Shown here one piece after another: positions 1 through 9,035 of a stretch of 36,135 nt of DNA. Below the pieces are notes generated by a model. The model had not been told where the DNA came from. It ran no database searches and worked only from the letters and a program-made list of their open reading frames with translations. Origin of the DNA: Tritrichomonas foetus (Eukaryota > Parabasalia > Tritrichomonadida > Tritrichomonadidae); the NCBI GenBank assembly GCA_001839685.1, contig MLAK01000670.1, forward strand, positions 1 through 36,135. Direction: 5' to 3'. Made by a program: the position numbers and the translations under genes. The number at the start of each line of letters is the position of its first letter. Position 1 is the stretch's first letter.

Positions 1-227
1 ATCTAATAGATGCATGAAGTTACCAAATGATTTGAGATTTTATTAATAAATAATTGAAGTGATTCAACTTTTTTTTCGATCAAATTAATTAATAGTTTAA
101 ATTTTTTTTTTTCCAAGTTTATAGATCTGTTAGTTTCATAATTATGATCTATTATTGTTGCTCAAAGGAAAATCCGTAAAAACAAGAATATCATGGAGAA
201 ATGATGAAAAAAATATGATGCGAACGA

Positions 228-779
228 TCATTTTTCATTCAAATTTGTGGAGCTCACCCTTAAGAAAATGTAATATTCTTTGAATTGGTGATAATGTGGA
301 TCTCTACAAAGTTCCAATTGTCCACATAATTTGTTTGAAAAGTGATAAATAAATTCTTTTGATCGCCCAAAAAGGGAGAATTCATTTTCAATATCGAAAA
401 AAAAGTCGTAAGCCTTATAATAATACATCATAAATCTATTTTGAGAATCAAATATGTCATCTATATATTTTGGTGAACTATAAGCTTCACTGAAAGGAAT
501 TTCCTCAAATAATTTAATATATAATTCTTCGATGATAGTTACGTCAAAATCAGCAAGTCTATGCATACAAACATGCCAAATACGCTTGATTATGAATTCT
601 TTGGCAATCTCACTTTTTACTTCAAAAACTAATTGTAATAATTGATTAAAATTTCCATGGGATTCTAAATATATTCGGGCTCTTTTTCTTTGGTCAAAAA
701 CCTCTAATTTATCTGATTTAGATTCTGCAAAAAGAATGAGATCTTCATTGATTTCTCTTGGAAATTCAAATGAATTCAT
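228..779 (-). CDS. Hypothetical helical protein, 183 aa
   Basis: I do not recognise this protein. It begins MNSFEFPREI, is rich in Phe, Tyr, Glu and Lys, and reads as a compact soluble helical protein. I see no signal peptide, membrane segment or catalytic motif. The frame stays open upstream to about 890, but only a TTG begins it there. I chose the ATG at 779 because an initiator-type TCATTT sits directly upstream (786-791), giving a predicted 10-nt leader. The size and Phe/Tyr-rich helical style resemble the many lineage-specific trichomonad hypothetical proteins, but that is an impression and not a family assignment. The gene stands alone, with almost 800 bases to the next gene on the same strand. 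Confidence 0.6.
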   Translation of the reverse strand: MNSFEFPREINEDLILFAESKSDKLEVFDQRKRARIYLESHGNFNQLLQLVFEVKSEIAKEFIIKRIWHVCMHRLADFDVTIIEELYIKLFEEIPFSEAYSSPKYIDDIFDSQNRFMMYYYKAYDFFFDIENEFSLFGRSKEFIYHFSNKLCGQLELCRDPHYHQFKEYYIFLRVSSTNLNEK

Positions 780-785
780 TGGGAA

Positions 786-791
786 AAATGA
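786..791 (-). promoter_or_regulatory. Initiator (Inr) TCATTT ahead of the 183-aa gene
   Basis: The minus strand reads TCATTT here, matching the trichomonad initiator core TCAY(T/A). The presumed +1 A is 10 nt before the ATG at 779. Very short leaders are normal in trichomonads, so this supports the chosen start. Confidence 0.55.
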
Positions 792-1567
792 TGTGAAAAA
801 GTGAACTCCCTTCCAAAAAAAAATTGAATTCTTCAGAAAAACAATCAGGGACGAAGTTTGATGATACAATATATACTGAGGATGAAACAACAGTAAGAGA
901 ACAATTACACCTTGTAAGTTACATAGAGGTTGACTAAAAAGCAGACAGTAAATGGTTGTTTATTATAAGATTTGACCATTTTTGATCAACCGCTTTATTT
1001 GGTGAAATGTGTCCATATTTGAAATAGATTAACCGTTTTATTTCACCTTGTCCATACTTGTAATGGATGTTTTCAATAAACCAATTATTCTTTTACTATA
1101 TTTTTCACATATACCAAATATAACACTGGTCAAGATCAAAAAATGGTCGGCATTATTCTTTTTTTAAGAATTACAAATTATTCCATTTTTGATGTTTCAT
1201 TGAAATGCACATTTTTTCCATCAAAATTGGAATAATAAATATGTTTTCCTCATTAAAAAATCAAATTTGAAAAAAATGCTCGAATATTATTAATTTCCAT
1301 GATTTGCCGATTTTCGATAAAAATCAATCAAAATCATGTTTCTTTTTTACATTTTTCAATTGGTTGTACACGGGGTTGTTGCCCTGACTCTACGATTATT
1401 AAATATTATTCAATAAATAAGAACATCGAATACAAGAATTTTATAAAATTCTAAGAAAAAACTATTTTATAGAATAAACAATCTAGGGCTCGAAGTAGTG
1501 GATTTCTTTTTCAAAAGCATGCCACAGGCTATGAAAATAAATAAATAAATTAAAAAGCATGAAATAA
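792..1567. other. Intergenic, A+T rich, with an imperfect direct repeat
   Basis: I see no gene in these 776 bases. An imperfect direct repeat lies at about 988-1025 and 1031-1064: both copies start AACCG(C/T)TTTATTT and later read TGTCCATA(T/C)TTG. A four-copy AAAT microsatellite lies at about 1535-1550, just beyond the stop codon of the minus-strand gene ending at 1568. Confidence 0.5.
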
Positions 1568-1948
1568 TTATTCATCTGGAACTGGAACAGCTCCTTTGAA
1601 TGTTCTTCCGTCAATTCCTTCACTGGATGATTCATCTTGGTTTTCGCCGATTTCATTTTCACCTTTTTCTTTTTCTATCTCTTCATCATCTTGAGCCTTC
1701 AATAAATTGCCGATTTGGTTCATTTCCAGATCCATCGAGGACGAGGAACTACTTAGATTCAAATTACGAAAAGCGATGAGTGTTGGACCTTCTAGAAGAG
1801 GTGCGATATCGTGGCTTGCTTCTGTTCCGTGTGCTTTTAATGAGCTGTCCGAGTTGGAGTCCGATCTCTCATTAATTTCGATGACTGGAAAGCGACCTTC
1901 AACATCAGGAAAATCTGAATTCTTTGTACAGCTTGAGAAACAACCCAT
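1568..1948 (-). CDS. Small putatively myristoylated and palmitoylated protein, 126 aa
   Basis: The protein begins MGCFSSC. Gly2 with Ser6 fits an N-myristoyltransferase substrate, and Cys3 and Cys7 are placed for palmitoylation, so stable attachment to a membrane is likely. The rest looks disordered: a Ser/Asp-rich stretch, a short hydrophobic piece with PLLEGPTLIAF near residues 55-65, a run of Ser, and an acidic Glu/Lys/Asn section ending in VPVPDE. There is no enzymatic domain. The frame extends 13 codons upstream, but from a TTG, and the lipidation motif decides for the ATG at 1948. A small lipidated scaffold such as the Ragulator subunit LAMTOR1/p18 has this architecture, but similarity outside the N-terminus is too weak to claim. 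It is divergent with the gene at 2092, with 143 bases between. Confidence 0.65.
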   Translation of the reverse strand: MGCFSSCTKNSDFPDVEGRFPVIEINERSDSNSDSSLKAHGTEASHDIAPLLEGPTLIAFRNLNLSSSSSSMDLEMNQIGNLLKAQDDEEIEKEKGENEIGENQDESSSEGIDGRTFKGAVPVPDE

Positions 1949-2091
1949 GGGTTTGACACACAAAATATTTTGATGTAACGATAACAAATGACCAAATATA
2001 TTATGTAATTATTTTTGATTGAGAATTGACCAAATAATCAAAGAAAAAAAAGTGAGATAACATTTTACCTTAACGTACAATAAAACATATC
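1949..2091. promoter_or_regulatory. Short divergent intergenic region, candidate bidirectional promoter
   Basis: 143 bases separate the start of the minus-strand lipid-anchor gene from the start of the plus-strand 191-aa gene. TGACCAAA occurs twice, at 1989-1996 and within TTGACCAAA at 2026-2034. The reverse complement TTTGGTCA recurs upstream of other genes here. I find no good initiator motif close to either ATG. Confidence 0.35.
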
Positions 2092-2667
2092 ATGTATGCG
2101 AAGCAGATTTTAGGATTTCTTAATTCTATGGACAAATCATGTGAAAACTATAGTGACCAAGCTTTATCGCAACGGAGGAGATTACAAGAAGTGAATTCAG
2201 AATTCAAAAAAATCGACCAAAACGTAAAAAATTCAATTAATGTTGTTCGTCGAGAAAGCTTGGCTAGGCCAAAATCAACAAAACGTCAGCAATCATCATA
2301 CGCGCAAAAATCATCACGAAGACCGAAAACAACACCAGAAACACCCAATTCACGAATGGTAATCCGACCTGCGCCTTACCCAGTTAAAAATTATATACTT
2401 CCTGCTCAAGAACTAGTTGGCCCTAAACGGTACTATCGTTCTAGAGCAGCTCAGAAACGAAAAGACGAAAATGAAGAAATGTTGGATGAATTCGAAAAGT
2501 TTCCAAATTCTTTTGAAAAATCGCCTCGTGCTCAACCACCTGAACTAGTTGTAACTTCAAATTGCAACTATACAGATTATTTCAAGAATGAGAAGGAAAT
2601 TGACGATTGGGGTTTAGACGAATTCCATTCTTTTCGCATAGATTCAGAAATAGATGCTTTGGTCTAA
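2092..2667 (+). CDS. Hypothetical basic protein with acidic C-terminus, 191 aa
   Basis: I do not recognise this protein. The first 55 residues are probably helical (QALSQRRRLQEVNSEFKKID). Then comes a strongly basic, Ser/Thr/Pro/Arg/Lys-rich disordered middle (about 57-125), and an acidic, aromatic C-terminus containing DDWGLDEF near residues 170-177. A basic tail with a short acidic-aromatic motif suggests a cytoskeletal or nucleic-acid adaptor, but that is only inference. The start is the first ATG; an alternative at codon 13 (MDKSCENYS, position 2128) is possible. No clear initiator lies immediately upstream. The gene shares its promoter region with the divergent gene ending at 1948. Confidence 0.6.
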   Translation: MYAKQILGFLNSMDKSCENYSDQALSQRRRLQEVNSEFKKIDQNVKNSINVVRRESLARPKSTKRQQSSYAQKSSRRPKTTPETPNSRMVIRPAPYPVKNYILPAQELVGPKRYYRSRAAQKRKDENEEMLDEFEKFPNSFEKSPRAQPPELVVTSNCNYTDYFKNEKEIDDWGLDEFHSFRIDSEIDALV

Positions 2668-3484
2668 AGTCAAGAAATATTAAATTCACTTTTTATTCTT
2701 GATCATGCCAAACATCCACATATTTCAATCGTCGAAACTGAAAAATTGAAAGCCATAAGAAATTTTAAGAATTGTTTCAGAAATTTTATTGAAATTTTCA
2801 ATTTGAATTTGAATTTTTTCCACAAAAACGGTACTCATCTTTTCTCATCCAAAACATTCAATATTAAATGATCAAATTAATTCATGGAATTTATCCATTA
2901 ATTTTTACTTTCCTCCGAGCTACTGAACAAATCATGATTAATCATTTTAAAAGTAAATAATGATTTCTCAATTGATAACTTTTTGATTGATCTCATAGAA
3001 ATATATGGGCGGTTTAAGGTCAACCCAATAGAAATATATGGTGAAATGTAATCGGACTCAAGGGTATCACCTTTAAATAAAATGATATTACTTGTTTTCA
3101 CTAGAAAAATTAATCAGCATCACTATGACAAGCGAAAAAAACAATAATTTTCGTCATCACATTGACAACCAATAATAGGTGAAGGATTTACCATTCCTGC
3201 TCCCTTATCGTAAACAAAATTTCATACCAGCTTGATCATCACAGTAATTCTAGTTATTTAAATTTGGATTACTATCGTTGAAATAAAAAAAAATCGAAAT
3301 TGACAAGTTTATTTTTTTCTTTGGATAATGAATCCTTAACCTAAAATAGATGCAATTAATTATTTTTTTTAGAATGTTTTTGAGGAAATACAAATGATTT
3401 TCAGACGTTTAATTTGAGGAATGAGGCATTCACGATTTTATTTTTTGATTCAAAAATTTTGAAAGGAATTTTAAACGGAAGCAA
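2668..3484. other. Intergenic, A+T rich
   Basis: I see no gene that I can support. A 14-nt direct repeat ATAGAAATATATGG occurs at about 2995-3008 and 3028-3041 (period 33). It creates the internal repetition of a short spurious minus-strand reading frame there. Confidence 0.45.
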
Positions 3485-6400
3485 ATGAGGAAATCGAAAG
3501 TTTTCTCCGGAAGAACAAAGAACGAAAATTGTTCCCACGTCAACAACGCTACAAACGATGATATTAACTCATCAGAAAATTTTCAAGCCCAAAAAATTAA
3601 ATATTATCGAGATCAAAGAAAATCATCGAATCAAAAGAGTTCGCCACATAAAAACGAAAATTCATCATCACCAAAACAATATGATTCATTTTGGAATCAA
3701 GAATTTAATCCTGCCCTCACCTCATTTTTACAGAATATTTCGAAAGAATCTCATCAAGAAATAGAAACATTGAATGAGGTCGTCCAAGAACTAAAGAAAT
3801 TGAAGAATAGAACAACAGAAAATGATTCTTTTAAATCATCAAGTAATAATTTCATTGAACAATTTAATAGTCAATTTAATGTTTCAACTTCATCAATTGA
3901 TGAAGTTCTTGATATTATTGAAAGAATTCGATCATCAAGAAATAATTCACCGGTTAAACAACTACCTGAAAATCCCAAAGAAAAAGGAAATCAAGAGTTG
4001 AAAAACCAAACAAATAAAAATAATAAAATGAAACAACAAACAAAGATTAGTAATTCTCCACAATCATACAAATCAAGTAGTTCATCAAGACCAACAAAGA
4101 AAACAAGTAAACCAAGTAATCGTAACAATGAATCCAATTATTCTTCGAATGTTTCGTCATATTATCAATCATATAAATCATCACCAATTTCATCATCTAA
4201 TTCTCCATCAAAAACAAATACATCAAGAAATACAACACCATCATATTCACCACAATCATCAAAATCACAACTTCCATCAAGTCCAAACAATTATTCAGGC
4301 AATTCTGATTCGAATGATGAATTTTCGGTGCTTAAAGAAAGGATTGAATTTCTTGAGAAAGAAAAGTCACATTTAACAAGCGAAGTTTCCAAATATAAAA
4401 AGCAATTTAATGTCATGAAGAAAGAAAATGAAACGCAAAGTAATAAAATTGAAGTATTGTCAAATAAATTAAGCAAAATGAATGAATCAAGAAAGAAGTT
4501 AATGAAAGCATATGATGGAATAGAAAAACTTATTAAAGAACAAGTTCAATCAACTGAAGAAATTTCAAAACAACGTGATTTACTTTCTTCATTACTTCAA
4601 AAACAAAATTTAGTGTGTAAAACTTTGGAAAGTAAATATGAAAAAATTGTCCAAGAGCAAACTATTGAAAAACTAACGAAAAATCACAAAATTGAAATAA
4701 ATCCAATTGTTCCCAAACCATTCCAACAATATGATAATTCACTCTTAAATAATTTATGCCAAACAATGGTTGATAATTTGCCAATGGAGATAGCTGATGA
4801 AATAGAAAAAATTAGACTAAATCAATCTCAGCCAATTCAATCTCGTATTACCAATGCTATTGTTTGTATTTGTAAAAATATTAAATCATCATATCAAGAA
4901 AATGAAAAAGTTGCATCAAAAGTAGAAAAATTAAAAGGAAAATTAGATAAAGCCAAATCAAATAACACTAATGCTTTCAAACTCTTGGAAAATGAGCTTG
5001 TATTCCTTCAAAAGTTAACAGAAAGTTCCGAATTACAAAATACAGTGTTTTTCAAACCCGAACTAAGAACATCTTTAACATTGGATGCTAATTCTCGAAA
5101 TGAGTTAATGCACCGATGCATTAATGTTCATCGATTTATTGATGAAAATATTGGATTTTATACTCAAGAGCAAACATCAAATCTTACCAAATCATTTGAT
5201 CAAAAAATTAATACTGATTCTGTTTTTGATCTCTATAATTTGAATAATTTTGAATCCAAAATGAGATCATTCTTATCATACATCGAGAAAGAAGACAATC
5301 CAGTTGTTTATGATGTTTTCTTTGCACAATCAATTATGAATGATATTTTACAGAAACATGTTTCAGGGCTTCAATCTCAACTTCAATTTTATCTTCATCA
5401 AAACCAACTTCAACAACATCAAATTGCTGAACAAACTGACTTTACTAAAACTATTAATGAATTAAACGAAATCATTCAAAATTTACAAAGAAAAGAATAT
5501 AAAATGCAACAAAGAATTTCCAAAGTTTTCCCAGAAACCTCAAATAAGGATCTATGCCAATTGATTAAAATGATATTAAATCTATACCAGAAGCAAAAAG
5601 ATGAATTAAGTGAAGTTCCAGAAATCATAGAGTCTAAAATCAGTGATATAAAGACATACTACGAATCACAATTAGGAAAATTAAACGAAAAACAAGATGG
5701 AATGAGAACATTAATTGTCAAGCAAAAAGAAGAAATTGAAAAATTAACATTTGAATCCAACAAAAATAAAGTCATTAAAAAAGAGTTTGAGCGATCTAAA
5801 AATAACATTAATAATCTCCAAAAAATTAACAGTGAATTAACTCAAACAGTGAATTCTTTACGTGAACAATATGGTAAACAATTTTCACAATTTAAATCGA
5901 AACTTCAAAATCAATTGGAATCTATAATTAATTATAAAAAGTTAAACGAAAAAGATCAGAAAACCATTGTTCATCTAATCCAAGAAAAAGAATCAATGAA
6001 AAATAAGATGAAAAAGAATAATCAATGCTTTGAAGCTGCAACTATTAAACTAAAGAATATTATAGATCATTTACAGAAACAAGTTTCACAATTAGAAGAT
6101 GAAGCTGGTGAAATGAAATCTGAAATGACAAGAATTGTTTCCCAAAATAAGGAATATAAATCCACCAATAACCAACTTAAACAAGATAATGAAACATTAA
6201 GAGTTGCTAAAAGATCTCTTGAAATAAAACTTAATACTACTCATCAAACCTTTGAAAAAGAAAAATTCGATAATGAAATTCAAATGAAAGCGAAATTAAC
6301 AACATGCCAGAATGAGTTTGACAGCAAAATCAAAGAAGAAAAAGAAAAGAATGCGGAGCAAGTTAAATTCTTATATGATACAGCTGCTCGGTATTTGGAT

Positions 6401-7042
6401 CTAGATGGATTCAAAGATTCTGAGAATATTAATCCTCATACAGTTATTAAATCATTGGCTCATTTGATAGATAATCTTAAAAATCAACAAGACCAATTTT
6501 TCTCGGTCGTCTCTGATGTAAAACAAGTTCAGCAAATTTTGAATCTTGATGATGATTCTTTGATTGCTGGAAAAGTCACATCAATGAATCATGAATTAAT
6601 TGAAGTAAAAGATCGGTTGAAATATACAGAAGACAAATTATCACAAGTTGAAAAACAATATAATAAATTGAGCAGTAAGAAAGATTCACTTCAAAATTCT
6701 GCAACTTCATTGAATCAATGGGAAACTTGGGCACGACGCATTCATGGTGTTGCTAGTCAAACAGTATGTACAACATTTTCACCAAATCAATTAAGATACT
6801 CTCTTGAAGAAATGATACTTTCTTCAATCCAACAAAGAACTCTACTTTATCGGATCAACATTTTACGTGAAGAAAAGAAAACATTTGTAAGATTCCCAAA
6901 AACCTTATTGACAGAAAGAGTTCGAGCAGTTCCAACGTTAAGAGCTGTTATGTCGGTTTGTTTTGGTGTCAGAAGAATTCAAAGAGTATCGGGTTGCATA
7001 CCATTAGGCTTTGACCAGGTACCAATTCAAAAAAAATTATAA
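3485..7042 (+). CDS. Long coiled-coil protein, 1185 aa
   Basis: The first 275 residues or so are disordered and dominated by Ser, Asn, Lys and Gln, with a short helical interruption around 80-150. From about residue 280 the protein is Glu/Lys/Gln/Asn-rich with leucine heptads, and it continues as coiled coil with breaks (for example around 400-450 and 500-560) to about 1075. The last 110 residues differ: WETWARRIHGV, then an Arg-rich, Cys-containing stretch with a long predicted helix (LRYSLEEMILSSIQQRTLLYR). This may be a folded end domain. No motor, nuclease or membrane motif is visible. A structural or cytoskeletal role (centrosome, pelta-axostyle, flagellar root) is likely for this class in trichomonads but is not shown by the sequence. 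The start is the first ATG. Confidence 0.85.
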   Translation: MRKSKVFSGRTKNENCSHVNNATNDDINSSENFQAQKIKYYRDQRKSSNQKSSPHKNENSSSPKQYDSFWNQEFNPALTSFLQNISKESHQEIETLNEVVQELKKLKNRTTENDSFKSSSNNFIEQFNSQFNVSTSSIDEVLDIIERIRSSRNNSPVKQLPENPKEKGNQELKNQTNKNNKMKQQTKISNSPQSYKSSSSSRPTKKTSKPSNRNNESNYSSNVSSYYQSYKSSPISSSNSPSKTNTSRNTTPSYSPQSSKSQLPSSPNNYSGNSDSNDEFSVLKERIEFLEKEKSHLTSEVSKYKKQFNVMKKENETQSNKIEVLSNKLSKMNESRKKLMKAYDGIEKLIKEQVQSTEEISKQRDLLSSLLQKQNLVCKTLESKYEKIVQEQTIEKLTKNHKIEINPIVPKPFQQYDNSLLNNLCQTMVDNLPMEIADEIEKIRLNQSQPIQSRITNAIVCICKNIKSSYQENEKVASKVEKLKGKLDKAKSNNTNAFKLLENELVFLQKLTESSELQNTVFFKPELRTSLTLDANSRNELMHRCINVHRFIDENIGFYTQEQTSNLTKSFDQKINTDSVFDLYNLNNFESKMRSFLSYIEKEDNPVVYDVFFAQSIMNDILQKHVSGLQSQLQFYLHQNQLQQHQIAEQTDFTKTINELNEIIQNLQRKEYKMQQRISKVFPETSNKDLCQLIKMILNLYQKQKDELSEVPEIIESKISDIKTYYESQLGKLNEKQDGMRTLIVKQKEEIEKLTFESNKNKVIKKEFERSKNNINNLQKINSELTQTVNSLREQYGKQFSQFKSKLQNQLESIINYKKLNEKDQKTIVHLIQEKESMKNKMKKNNQCFEAATIKLKNIIDHLQKQVSQLEDEAGEMKSEMTRIVSQNKEYKSTNNQLKQDNETLRVAKRSLEIKLNTTHQTFEKEKFDNEIQMKAKLTTCQNEFDSKIKEEKEKNAEQVKFLYDTAARYLDLDGFKDSENINPHTVIKSLAHLIDNLKNQQDQFFSVVSDVKQVQQILNLDDDSLIAGKVTSMNHELIEVKDRLKYTEDKLSQVEKQYNKLSSKKDSLQNSATSLNQWETWARRIHGVASQTVCTTFSPNQLRYSLEEMILSSIQQRTLLYRINILREEKKTFVRFPKTLLTERVRAVPTLRAVMSVCFGVRRIQRVSGCIPLGFDQVPIQKKL

Positions 7043-7503
7043 AAACAAGAAAATGAACCAATTTACGTAAAAATCACAACAATTTGGATATTATAAAAAA
7101 ATCTCTTAATATATGGTGCGAAATCAATGATTTTGCTCAACGGATCTACTAATTGTATAATTAATTGTTAATTTATGAATAAATGTAATTTTATTAATTT
7201 CATATTATTGCATCTTTCTTGTCTTTTCTCTTCTTTGTTTTCACTTTATCGAAATAAATAAGATATCCAATCCGTTGTCCGAATTGGGCGTCAATATTCA
7301 TTTATCACTTGAAAATTGGCCATTAATCTGATTACAATCTATTTTGCAGATTACATTCGAGTGATGTGACATGATAACGGACTTTTAGTGAAAAATTCAA
7401 TTGAAAAAATTTAAATTGAGAATATTTGAATAAATATAAATTGAATATTGAATTAAATCACTTTGAATTACTTTCAAATTTAACCGATTTGTTATTTTTT
7501 CAG
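7043..7503. other. Intergenic between coiled-coil gene and 51 kDa gene
   Basis: A+T-rich DNA with no gene. A candidate initiator TCACTTT begins at 7458, 46 nt before the ATG of the next gene. The pyrimidine run with CAG immediately before that ATG is not a trichomonad splice acceptor. Confidence 0.4.
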
Positions 7504-8802
7504 ATGTTAAGTAGCTTTGGTAAGCGCTTTGACAGCAAAGGTGCAAAACCCCTCGATCCAAAAGATCTCATCTATACCAACCTTTACGGCCAATTCGGAG
7601 TCGATCTTGAATCATCACGCAAGCGGGGCGATTGGGTAGATACGGAAAAGCTTTTGGCAAAGGGCCGAGACTGGATTATCGATCAAGTCAAGAAGTCAGA
7701 AATTCGGGGCCGTGGAGGCGCAGGTTTTGCGACTGGAACGAAAATGTCATATCTTCCAAAAAAGGTTGGAAAGAAGCCACATTACTTAGTGATCAATGGA
7801 GATGAAGGGGAGCCGGGCACGTGCAAGGATCGGCAGGTTCTTTTGAATGAGCCACACAAAATCATTGAAGGCGCACTTCTGACATCCTATGCCATTCAAG
7901 CACACACGTGCTATGCCTACATCAGGGGCGAGTTCAGATATGAAATCCAACGTCTTCAGAAGGCAATCGATGAGGCTTATAAGGAAAAGCTTATTGGAAA
8001 AAACAACAAGTTTGGCTGGGATTTTGATGTCCACATTTTCAGTGGTGCTGGTGCCTATGTTTGTGGTGAAGAGACAGCTTTACTAAACTCAATTAGCGGA
8101 CTTCCTGGACACCCAAGATATAAGCCACCTTATCCTTCAAAAGCTGGTTTGTTTAATGCGCCAACACTTGTGAATAACGTTGAAACAATCTCCAGTATTC
8201 CTGCGATTTGTCGTCGTGGTGGAGAATGGTATTCATCCATTGGTGTTCCAGGATCAAAAGGAACAAAAATTTACTGTATTTCTGGAAATGTGAACAATCC
8301 ATGCGTCGTTGAAGAAGCAATGGGTGTTCCTATTAAATACTTGATTGAAAAATATGGTGGTGGCGTGATTGGTGGATGGGACAATCTTCTTGGAGTCTTT
8401 CCTGGTGGAATGTCTTGTAAAATGCTTACTGCGGAAGAAGCTAGTGAAGCTATTATGTCATTTGATGATTTGGAAGAGTATGATTCTGCATTTGGGACTG
8501 GCGCATTGATTGTTCTTGATAAAAGTGTTGACTTATTGGGAACTTTTGCTAGAGTAGCTAAATTTTATGAAAAAGAAAGCTGTGGGCAATGTGAACCATG
8601 CAGGTCAGGAACAGCAAGAATTGCAGATATAATTGAAAGACTCTCCAATGGAACGGGTAAGAAGAAAGATATTAAATTGCTTGAACAAGCTGCAAAAAAG
8701 AACAATCCATGTTGTTGTGGGCTTGCTCCAGCTGGTGCAGATCCAATTAAAGGTCTTCTACGTCATTATAGAAAAGAAGTAGAGAAACTTGTTAAAGACT
8801 GA
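7504..8802 (+). CDS. Hydrogenosomal NADH dehydrogenase 51 kDa subunit (NuoF/NDUFV1-type)
   Basis: This is the flavoprotein subunit that binds NADH and FMN. In trichomonad hydrogenosomes it works with a 24 kDa partner to move electrons between NADH and ferredoxin. Residues 69-80 are GRGGAGFATGTK (nucleotide binding), 99-110 GDEGEPGTCKDR, 181-199 a GAGAY-CGEETAL block, and 222-228 LVNNVET. The 4Fe-4S site is ESCGQCEPC (Cys360, 363, 366), with the fourth ligand probably Cys405 in a CCC triplet. The start MLSSFGKRF is a typical short hydrogenosomal presequence (Met-Leu-Ser with Arg before the cleavage site). The frame is open 26 codons further upstream, but only from a TTG. The 432-residue length suits the family. 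GTCKDR agrees with human mitochondrial NDUFV1. The 5' half is visibly richer in G+C than the 3' half. Confidence 0.95.
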   Translation: MLSSFGKRFDSKGAKPLDPKDLIYTNLYGQFGVDLESSRKRGDWVDTEKLLAKGRDWIIDQVKKSEIRGRGGAGFATGTKMSYLPKKVGKKPHYLVINGDEGEPGTCKDRQVLLNEPHKIIEGALLTSYAIQAHTCYAYIRGEFRYEIQRLQKAIDEAYKEKLIGKNNKFGWDFDVHIFSGAGAYVCGEETALLNSISGLPGHPRYKPPYPSKAGLFNAPTLVNNVETISSIPAICRRGGEWYSSIGVPGSKGTKIYCISGNVNNPCVVEEAMGVPIKYLIEKYGGGVIGGWDNLLGVFPGGMSCKMLTAEEASEAIMSFDDLEEYDSAFGTGALIVLDKSVDLLGTFARVAKFYEKESCGQCEPCRSGTARIADIIERLSNGTGKKKDIKLLEQAAKKNNPCCCGLAPAGADPIKGLLRHYRKEVEKLVKD

Positions 8803-9035
8803 TTATATGAATTAATATATTAAATAGGAAAATACTGAATGAATATCTTTTTGTGTATCACATGATTCTTTATATTTTTCTTTCATTCAAATTGATGATT
8901 TGTTCTAAATAAATTCTTAAATCTAAAAAATCGTGCATAAAAGTAACGAAGTTTTTTTCTTTACTCGAAATATATAAATATAAAACCGTCGGGAAAAAAC
9001 AAAATTACTACTCCCACTCACGTGGCAAAGTTTGG

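Noticed and set aside
2898..3101. 67-aa minus-strand reading frame
   Set aside because: Its internal repetition (PYIS twice) comes from a 14-nt DNA duplication, it lacks an initiator, and the composition is that of intergenic DNA.
7490..7503. Pyrimidine-rich TTTTTTCAG before the 51 kDa ATG as a splice acceptor
   Set aside because: Trichomonad introns carry an extended ACTAACACACAG acceptor and GTAYGT donor; neither is present.
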